Positions 55,736 to 64,000 of a stretch of 64,000 bases of DNA are shown here, in pieces. Within the stretch, counting starts at the first letter, position 1. Each line of letters starts with the position of its first letter. The translations under genes and the position numbers were made by a program. Source of the stretch: Phocoena phocoena (taxonomy: Eukaryota > Chordata > Mammalia > Artiodactyla > Phocoenidae); the NCBI RefSeq assembly GCF_963924675.1, contig NC_089228.1, positions 96,446,394 through 96,510,393 on the forward strand, in the 5' to 3' direction. The notes under the pieces were generated by a model. It was not told where the DNA came from. It made no database searches and saw only the letters and a list, made by a program, of their open reading frames with translations.

Positions 55736-58240
55736 ACCATTATGATTACCAGGAAACACTCAGCACTCAATGTGCATTGTTTCTTCTGCGAGTTCATATT
55801 TATTTAGAAAAATTAAGGTTTGTTTTTACCTTTTGACCAAATAGTCAATTATCTATTAATCATGCTACAGAAGGGAAAAGCTGAACAGATTATCCTTCAA
55901 TTGCTATCAGGTTTAGCTTATATTGTAATCCAACAGTTTCCTTTCCTAAATATATTTTAAAGAAAAATATATATAATGGCTAGTTTACACTTCATATGGC
56001 TACAGAGATTGGAGAACAGAAGTAATTCTTGTCCATAAGACCATGACTAACAGCAACTGATAAATTTTAAAATACCTTATTTTAAAATACATGTTCTAAT
56101 CCATAGAATGCAACAAAATATCAAATCCTGTAAACTGTCATCCAACATGTGATTATTTATTAATAAGAATTCCAACTGAACTTGCATGGAGCAAGCTCCC
56201 ATTGGTGGTTGATGAAGTATAAAATGTGCTTGCTTTAATATCCTCTAAAAGATATATTTTCCAAGGAAAAACAATACAACAGAATAATCAGTAAAAAATT
56301 TTTAAATACACCCAGGTATGTGGAAACACTTTTACTGTCTCATGAAAAAGGCAGTTTTAAAACTTTTTTTCTTTTTAAACATGAGGCATTTTCACGAAGG
56401 ACCACTCTGGGGTGGTCAGTGCTGTCCTTCAACTAGACCGGCCCAGGGTTCTGGAAGATTCCCAAAGGTGAAGCTCTCAGAAAGAGGTATTAGTCCACAG
56501 CAGAAGTGGAGTCAAGAGGTCCTGGGCAAAGCATGAAGGTTGAAAACGTCAAATCAGTTGAACCACAGGCAGGTAGGCATTTAGCCTTTCTGAAGTTCAA
56601 GTGTAAAAGAGGGATCACAGAGAAGGATGTGGCTGCAGAAGTAGGCAAGATCAGGAAGGACGAAACGCCACAGGAAGGGTCTGAGCCTTGATCCTGAGGT
56701 ATATGGTCAGAGTACAGGATTTTAGAGAACACGTGACATGATCAGATTAAAAACTACTCAAATGATCACTCCAATTGCTTCTGGTTCTAAATGTTTAGTG
56801 GGAATTCCTCCCCCATCAAAAAAAAAAAAAAAGTGTGAGATAAGAACATAGGAATACCTATGCATCTCAGTGAAACAGCTGTTAAGTGCACAGAGCAAGC
56901 TACTTTAAACAGAGGTGCTAAGTGTTCTTTTTCGAAGCCTAACAGGTCAACCCAGGGTGAACCAGATCATGAGACGTGTGTCAAGAGACCAGGAATCCAG
57001 ACTCAGCAGCGCCATCACTACAGCACTCCGGAGTGGGCTGTCTGCCCAACTGCGGGAGCGACACCCACAAAACCTGGGAAATCCACCTCCAGCCGAAGGG
57101 TTCCATTCCAGAATATACTATCCCCAAGTAAGCTCTTGATTCAGGTTATCTGTCTCTCAGGCTAGACTTTACAGGCAAGAGCCGTATTTTATTCATTTTT
57201 ATACACTTAACATCTAGCAAAATATTTGCTCCATCAGAAATGTCCCAAAATATTTTGAAAAAATACTCTCCAGGTTCCTTTCAGCTATTAAGAGCAATGA
57301 TCCTAGAATTTTATTTGAGAAGCAACTTCAAAAGAGCCAGCCAACTTGCAAGTGGGCCTGAAATGTAATTTACATCACCAATTGCTTTCTTTCACCTTCT
57401 TTTGACTATCTGTATTTCACTAAACACAGGACTGGGAGAACGCTAGTTTCAAAAAACTATAATTGTCAGAATTACTTGTAAGCACTTTATAAATGCAGTA
57501 AACGAAAATTTGACACAACGTTTTCCAAATCACCAGCAATACTGACAACTAGCACATGCTCCCAGATCAAAACCCCCTACGTTACAGCAGCATTTTGGTT
57601 TTAAATAATCTTCTTTCTACAATCCACGCATTTGGCTTATAGATTCTGTAAAAAGGGGAAAGGAATATACCCAGACATCGCAGAGATACGGAGGCATTTT
57701 TAAAAACAGACAATAGCTGTGAGAATATATCTGACCATCTGCATTCCTTCCTTCCCACACTAAAAAGACATGACAATCCAACATTCGGGCTTCAGGGAGT
57801 TATTAACTCAAAACCTAATATTCTTCACATTTTACAATTACTATGTAATGACTATTGATTGTTAGGAGGGATTCTGAAGAAATACCAACACCCCTCCCAT
57901 CCTCCAAAAACAAATTTCATATTCACAATTCTAATCTATTTAGAAAATATAACTGAGATAACCTCTTAAAATCCCTTTTATGTCTGAGATTGTAGGATGT
58001 GCAGGCTAACTTTAAGACCATCTTCTAGACAACAGACTCATAAGCAAAACTACCAGGATGAGGAGGGCAAGGGTGAGCATAAGACCTGCTTTTAAGTTCC
58101 TAGCTTACTGATTCCCAACCATTTCGAGTGTGAGGACCTCTTTTAAACAAAAAATTCTGTAGTTCTCCCAGTGATCGTAGTTACACTTTTACTATCTGGT
58201 TGATGTTGGAATCTTATCAATGATAAAAATATACAAAAGC
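55736..58240. other. Intron sequence, largely unassigned
   Basis: About 56390-56760 (aaggaccactctggggtggt ... acgtgacatgatcagattaa ... aatgatcactccaattgct) is probably an old interspersed repeat that I cannot name. About 57155-57230 (ctttacaggcaagagccgta) resembles an L2 3' end. No exon evidence. Confidence 0.4.
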
Positions 58241-58455
58241 GGGGCTTCCCTGGTGGGCTGGCTGCCGAAGCAGGGGACACGGGTTCGTGCCCCGGTCCGG
58301 GAGGATCCCACATGCCGCGGAGCGGCTGGGCCCGTGAGTCTTGGCCGCTGAGCCTGCGCGTCCGGAGCCTGTGCTCCGCAACGGGAGAGGCCACAACAGT
58401 GAGAGGCCCGCGTACCGCCAAAAAAAAACAAAAAAAAAAAACAAAAAAAAAAAAA
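58241..58455 (+). mobile_element. CHR SINE with internal deletion, plus
   Basis: Head ggggcttccctggtgg, then an abrupt gctggctgccgaagcagg: about 16 bases of the usual cgcagtggttgagagtccgc segment are missing, i.e. the tRNA-type A-box region of the pol III promoter. The B-box acgggttcgtgccccgg and an A-rich end with C interruptions are present. No clean target-site duplication. Confidence 0.93.
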
Positions 58456-58539
58456 GCAACTCTTAAATGGATCTGTATTTCACTAGTCACAACAGCATCT
58501 GTATTCACTGATCTAATTAAAATAAAGTAGCACCAAAAT

Positions 58540-59075
58540 ACATTAAATGATCAAAAGATCATCACACCAAGTTGGATTTATCTCAATAACGTAAGGTTAG
58601 CTTGATATCAGAAAAGTCTATCCCTACAATTCACTACACAGAAATAGTAAGGAAAAATATCACCATAGAAGTCCAAACAGTGCTAAAATTGCTTATCAAT
58701 TCCTACCAAAAGGCCCAGAAAGTTATAATTAGAAGATAATTTCTGAAACTTCATAAATAATATGCACAAGAAGCTAACTGCAACCGCTGTATTTAACTGC
58801 AGACTATCGGAAGCATTCCCATCTAAGTCAGAATTTTATCAGTGATACTACTTACTACTTTGACTAGAGGTCCTGGACAATTCAATAAAATAGGAAAAGA
58901 AATTTTAAAGAGGCGTGAAAATTGTAAAGGAAGAAACAAAATCGTTTCTTTGCAGTGATGTGATAATCTAATGAGAAAAACCAAGAAAAGTAACTGAATT
59001 GTAAGAAAGAGTAAGAATTCAGTAAAGCGGCCATATACAAAGTCAACTCACAAAAACAGACAGTTTCAATGTACT
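58540..59075 (+). pseudogene. Strongly decayed L1M ORF2 (reverse-transcriptase region)
   Basis: ccaagttggatttatctcaa, gaggtcctggacaattcaat and ccatatacaaagtcaactca fit the ORF2 order (QVGFIS..., then the ...TGNNM... to ...INTQ... stretch). No open frame. Confidence 0.65.
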
Positions 59076-59251
59076 TTCAAATGTACCACAAGCAAAACCA
59101 AAAATAGTACATATAGAGAGAGATAAGGCAAATGTGGCAAGATGTTAACAGATGAGCATTTGAGTGAAGGAAACATGGTGATTTAAATTTTATTACTTTT
59201 AAGAATATCACACTCCTTCCGTGCAAGGTTCTGTACAAGATGGGAAGTTTA

Positions 59252-59475
59252 GGGCTTCCCTGGTGGCGCAGTGGTTGGGAGTCCGCCTGCCGATGCAGGG
59301 AACACGGGTTCGTGCCCCGGTCCGGGAGGATCCCACATGCCGCGGAGCGGCTGGGCCCGTGAGCCATGGCCGCTGAGCCTGCGCGTCCGGAGCCTGTGCT
59401 CCGCAACGGGAGAGGCCACAGCAGTGCCAGGCCCGCATAACCGCAAAAAAAAAAAAAAAATTAAAAAAAAAAAAA
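59252..59475 (+). mobile_element. CHR SINE, plus
   Basis: gggcttccctggtggcgcag head, cacgggttcgtgccccggtc B-box, gaggccacagcagtgccagg and a split A-rich tail (a TT interrupts it at 59461). In the same orientation as the SINE about 1 kb upstream. Duplication not clear. Confidence 0.94.
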
Positions 59476-60354
59476 TCTTCCAACGTTGCCCAGTTACCCT
59501 ACTGGCAGTTTATTTATCCTGTTTTGCCTCCAGATAAATCTGAGGGCATTAAACTTACTTTCTGCTCTGTATTCTTCACTCTGCCTCTTTATTAACTAAT
59601 CACTCTAGGTCTCAGCTTTTCTTCCGATTTTTGCACAAGATGGAGGTTAAATCTAATCTGGATCCCTAGAACCTCCCACAGCCTTTCTAATCCAATACAT
59701 GACTTCTGTTAACTAAACTGCCAAGCAATCAAATGTATAATGAAAGAAGCAAATGTTAAGTCATTCTTTCCATGAGTATTCCGCGAGGCACAGTTCCCCT
59801 AAATGATGTACTGAGACCTCCACGTCTCACTGCATTACCTTTATAAACAGCACTGGTTTAATCGGATCCTCGTCTTGGGTCCGTGTTTATCTAGGTCATT
59901 TTGCTCATTTTGTGTTTAACTTACTTTGTAAGCAGGTGAACGCTTTTTAATCATGATGATGAAATCTCATACTTCAAAACCACAATGCTGGCTGAAAGAA
60001 TTCAACTTACACCCTGAAATTTGCTAACTCAGAGAATATTCCAGCTCAGAAGTCAAATACGCAACCAGAAGGATTAATGATGCCTTCTCCCCCAGACTGG
60101 GTATTTGGTGAGAGGAAAACACATAAATAAAGTGCCTGCACTGTATCCTCTGGTTTGTGGCAACTCCTCAAATCAAGCACAGAGGTTTTCTATTTTAAAC
60201 AGAAGCCACAAAAGATAATAAAATTAATAAGAATAATTTTAATCGAAGAATCCTCTTTTCTTTCCAGTTCAGATTCCTCAAGTGTATGTTCTAATAGCCC
60301 ACTGTGACTTTTGCTTTGTAACATTTATTACAACTGTAATTCTATAATAAGTTA

Positions 60355-60490
60355 GGTAATTATTTCATACTATACTTTCCCAGCAGGCAATAAGCTCTAC
60401 AGGAACAGCAACCTTGCCCATCTAGTTCTGCATCGTAGTCTGACTACTTGGCATGAAGACACTCGATCTGTATTTCATGAAAGAGTGGAT
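60355..60490 (+). mobile_element. L2 LINE 3' end, plus
   Basis: caataagctctacaggaaca, gcaaccttgcccatctagtt and ctacttggcatgaagacact follow the L2 terminal segment (...taagctccatgagggcaggga...tgcctggcacatag...). Confidence 0.6.
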
Positions 60491-60699
60491 TAAAGTACAA
60501 TAGAGCAAACTGAAACTAATAAAGATAAGTTTCTAAAATAGGTATTTAAAATACAAAGTATTGTTCTTAAAATTACTGCAGGATAAATACAGAAATGGAA
60601 TATTACAGTCCTGAATCAGCTTCTCAAATGCTCAGACTTTTTAATGAACAAGAAGCAAGACATGTTTGATCAAATAATATGCTATGTCATTAAACCATG

Positions 60700-61130
60700 T
60701 TAATTAGAAAAGTGAAAAAAGAGGTTCCACGATAATGATTAGATTAAATGGAAATAAACCAACCACAGAAGAGCAAGAGAATCTTAATTATGGCAAAGTA
60801 ATGAGGCGATATCATGTTACCATTTGAAACAATGTCTAAAAGGAATACTGATGACGTTGAGAAATACTAGCGACAGATACCATTAAAGGGGAGCATATGA
60901 TCCTAACTGTGGTTTAAAATTGACACATATATAATTATATGTTCATATGCATATGTGTGTAAATGTGCATGTATATAGTCTAGATACATGTATACATATA
61001 CACATAGGAAATATATCAGATGGTTAGTAGTTATTTCTGGATGATACAATCATGAGTGACTACAAGTTTTGTATGTGGATCTTTCATTTTCAGCAATAAA
61101 CATATCAACAAATAATATTTTTTGCTAACT
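60700..61130 (+). mobile_element. L1M 3' UTR fragment, plus
   Basis: gattagattaaatggaaata, atatcatgttaccatttgaa, ggttagtagttatttctgga and ttttgtatgtggatctttca fit old L1M 3' UTR layout, with a (CATATA)-like tract at 60925-61010. Confidence 0.5.
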
Positions 61131-62670
61131 CTACCTACAGAGGAAGAAAGAAGGATGGACTAGGTTCTGTTCTTCCTATCTTCATTTCCGCAGCATAAAC
61201 ATTGGTATCAATCTAATTATTTACAGAGTCATCAGTCAAATGTGTGAACCAAATATATAATACTCTAAAATACCGCACACCGGCATCACAACTGACTAAA
61301 GGAGCATCAGATTAAAGTTAACGGAATACAGAGCAGACACTTTATACTTGCTGCTGAGAGCTAAGAGCTCTAAGAGTTTGAAAGCTATTAGCTTTCAAGT
61401 ATAGCAGTCTCTTCTTGCAATGCAGAAAGAAAGATAACCCATTTTTTCTGATTTTAACAAGATGTAGCTCTTATTTCTAATGGGGAATGATGAAAAAGTA
61501 CACTCTCCTTCTGTTACCCTACTTGGCGAGATTCTTCACTGAAAAAATACAAACCTTAAATATGGAATCAGCACTATGCATCCACATATTCATCATAATA
61601 GTATTTATTTTGGAAAAGAACAGGAAGCCACCACATAACAGAGCTGTGTGTCTTTATCTCTTATGCTCTTATGTCATCTCTTGTTTTGTTTGGGGTTTGG
61701 TAAAACTGGGAAAGGAAAACTGGTGTTTTATTTTCTCTCCAAACATATCCTGGCTGAAGCAGTACATAACCCTCACACTCATCCCCCTACTGCCAACACA
61801 CTAGTTTCAGTTAAGCCCTTACCTAGAGCTGTAATAGTCTGAGAATTCCCTACAGGGAATTAGAACATCTCGCCAGGGTGTGAGAACATTTCTATTGGTC
61901 TCTTGCCTCAAGACTTGCAGCATCTATTTACGTTTTCTGTTATATCCAAACATTTGGGTGAGTTTATAATTAAGAACGTTTTCCTATGATAAATCTTTTT
62001 TTTTCCAGAGCTTATAACACATTTCTATGCTATTTCTCTTATTTTTACCCTTGGTAAACTTCATCTTCTAACTTGACCAGGAGAAACCCTCACTCTCTTC
62101 TTTTAAACAAACCATAAATTGATATCAGGAGATCTCAATGTTTAAAGAGCAGAAAATAAAATTTGACTAGACCTGCCATAGAAAATTCCAATCCACAAAC
62201 AAAAAAACCTAGCACATTAGAAAGTATTTGTAATAATTTTGTAGCTCATCGCAGGCAAATCAGTATTCTAAAACGCCATATACTTGAGACACATATCCTT
62301 TTAGATTTTCCCCAAAATGGGTATGTGAATTAAAGCAGCTGCACAGAAAGTCTTGTGATCTAGGGAAAAATTATAGCTGTGAAGTATAATAGGCACATGG
62401 CCTAATTATAGGAACTATACAGCTTTTCCAATAATGAAAATCAAATTACTCTAAAAACTAGATTATTTTAAATATTATTTTAAAAATGAGAATCCCCACC
62501 TCTCACTCCCAAGAAACTACTGTTTGAGTATTTGTTCCAAGTCTTCATGTAACATTTCCTAACCATTTTGCATGGTTTTCAACAACTGTTACATCAACTA
62601 AACTTCTACCTAACAAGCAGTTACCTAATCTTAATCTGGTGAAATGAGATCCTTGGGTCTCATTTTAGGA
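61131..62670. other. Intron sequence, nothing assigned
   Basis: Plus ORFs of 105 codons (61487-61804) and 64 codons overlap without domain or splice support. No repeats recognised. Confidence 0.45.
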
Positions 62671-62679
62671 CAAGAAAGG

Positions 62680-62900
62680 AAAGTTGAGGCAACAGTGTGC
62701 TGTGGGAAGAGTAAGGGTTTTGCTTTCAGACAAACTGAGGCTCCATCCTGGCTCTGCCACCCACTGGCTGTGTGACACCAGGCAAGCAACTCTACTCCCA
62801 GCCCCACACCTCAGCTTTTCCATCAAAAAACCAAACCAAAACCAAAACCCCAAAATTAAAGCATACCATCTGCCTCACAAGATGGTTTTAATTCCTGAAC
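62680..62900 (+). mobile_element. MIR SINE, plus, with (CCAAAA)n insertion
   Basis: aacagtgtgctgtgggaaga, tccatcctggctctgccacc, cactggctgtgtgacaccag, cacctcagcttttccatcaa, then accaaaccaaaaccaaaac, then ccatctgcctcacaagatgg. Clear MIR core. Confidence 0.88.
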
Positions 62901-63118
62901 GAGGTAAGTGATGTAACATACCAGCCACCGAGGGGAAGGGCAATATCCGTCAGTCAGCTCTTCCTCCCTTCCTCTCAAATGCACATTTTATAAACTGTCA
63001 AATAACTTCACAGGCGTAAGGGTCAGACGATATTGAAACTATCTGATGTACCACGGGCAGTATATTTAGAACATTAGTTTTTTAAAATGAGGTTTCAGGA
63101 AGTTAAAAAGTATTCATA

Positions 63119-63319
63119 GGGCTTCCGTGGTGGCGCAGTGGTTGAGAGTTCGCCTGCCAATGCAGGGGACACGGGTTCGTGCCCTGGTCTGGGAAGATCC
63201 CACATGCCGTGGAGTGGCTGGGCCTGTGAGCCATGTCCACTGAGCCTGAGCGTCCGGGGCCTGTGCTCCACAACGGGAGAGTCTACAACAGTGAGAGGCC
63301 CGCGTACCGCAAAAAAAAA
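63119..63319 (+). mobile_element. CHR SINE, plus
   Basis: Head gggcttccgtggtggcgcag, B-box acgggttcgtgccctgg, A tail. Perfect 14-bp duplication aaaaagtattcata at 63105-63118 and 63320-63333. Slightly more diverged than the copy at 49146. Confidence 0.95.
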
Positions 63320-63537
63320 AAAAAGTATTCATAAAAATCCACAAATATTACATCACGCTACACAAAGCTACCCCTTTAAGCATGTATCTGTCCACTTTGG
63401 GTGCTCCTGGTCAGACACATTTCATTACTCAGACCAGTGCCCTCACTAGGCAAGACAAAATCTAAAGGAAAAGAATAAACAAACACATTCAGAATCTGAA
63501 TGGATACGCCATGGTTTTGTTACCATCAGAAGACAGT

Positions 63538-64000
63538 GCTTTGTTCTAAGAGGGAAGTTTATAGCAATACAATCCTACCACAAGAAACAAGAAAAATCTC
63601 AAATAAACAACCTAACCTTATACCTAAATGCAACGAGAGAAAGGAGAACAAAAAAAACTAAGGTTAGCAGAAGGAAAGAAATCATAAATATCAGATCAGA
63701 AATAAATGAAAAAGAAACAAAGGAAACGATAGCAAAGATCAATAAAACTAAAAGCTGGTTCTTTGAGAAGATAAACAAAATTGATAAACCATTAGCCAGA
63801 CTCAACAGGAAAAAAAGGGAGAAGACTCAAATCAACAGAATTAGAAATGAAAAAGGAGAAGTAACAACTGACACTGCAGAAATGCAAAGGATCATGAGAG
63901 ATTACTACAAGCAACTCTATGCCAATAAAATGGACCATCTGGAAGAAATGGACAAATTCTTAGTAAAGCACAACCTTCCAAGACTGAATCAGGAAGAAAT
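63538..64000 (+). pseudogene. L1 ORF2 fragment, continues past the window
   Basis: From gttctaagagggaagtttat at about 63543 it follows 25658-26110 of the younger L1 closely (caagaaacaagaaaaatctc, agctggttctttgagaagat, cattagccagactcaacagg, atgccaataaaatggaccat). Encodes the linker between endonuclease and reverse transcriptase. Frame broken near 63630 (caacgagagaaaggagaac instead of the coding form). Truncated at its 5' end; the 3' part lies outside. Confidence 0.9.

Larger units (their letters stand above)
35324..64000 (-). other. HIVEP1 intron upstream of the 54-nt exon (left end in window)
   Basis: At least 28.7 kb. I searched by eye for a minus-strand exon ending in ...ccAGAAACCTTAGAG-type sequence for the known N-terminus and did not find it, so the ATG exon most likely lies past base 64000. 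The content is repeats and unassigned AT-rich DNA, with one exon-like candidate at 50346-50553. Confidence 0.75.

Noticed and set aside
1..64000. CRISPR array, operon, prophage or defence-island structures
   Set aside because: No spaced identical repeats, no ribosome-binding-site-led ORF strings; spliced exons and SINE/LINE content show vertebrate nuclear DNA.

Overview
This is vertebrate nuclear DNA, almost certainly from a whale or dolphin. Eleven copies of the tRNA-derived CHR SINE (gggcttccctggtggcgcag... type, the SINE family typical of cetaceans) are scattered through the window. A cetartiodactyl mariner MITE and L1s of cetartiodactyl type are also present. There are no prokaryotic features, and nearly all short ORFs in the window are chance ORFs or repeat remnants.

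The window lies inside one host gene on the minus strand, HIVEP1 (ZAS/Schnurri zinc-finger transcription factor, also ZNF40 or PRDII-BF1). Two coding exons can be read with exact splice sites. Bases 2785 down to 1 are the first half of the giant exon: 2785 nt, open throughout, leaving the window inside the CCHC finger. Bases 35323 down to 35270 are a 54-nt exon. Everything else is intron: 32.5 kb between these two exons and at least 28.7 kb upstream of the small exon. I did not find the exon carrying the usual start codon, so it probably lies beyond base 64000.

The intron is built from layers of retroposons. Ancient layers are L2, MIR, MER5A and heavily decayed L1M fragments (about 5.8-6.5, 9.3-16, 19.2-20.5, 30.7-31.2, 40.2-42.4 and 58.5-59.1 kb). 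A younger, near-complete but dead L1 at 23.6-29.0 kb is flanked by a perfect 16-bp target-site duplication. That duplication encloses about 220 bp of non-L1 sequence past the L1 poly(A), which suggests a 3' transduction. A second L1 3' fragment lies at 31.2-32.2 kb, and an ORF2 fragment runs off the right edge from about 63.54 kb. The CHR SINEs are the youngest layer and most still have recognisable target-site duplications.

The points most worth checking are the transducing L1, an 84-bp near-perfect mariner hairpin resembling the miR-2284/2285 family of cattle, a candidate alternative first exon of HIVEP1 at 50346-50553 with duplicated splice donors and an ATG in frame with the 54-nt exon, and inverted CHR-SINE pairs inside the transcribed intron. 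I see no sign of a novel multi-gene system. Repeat family names come from recognising consensus features by eye; no database search was run.
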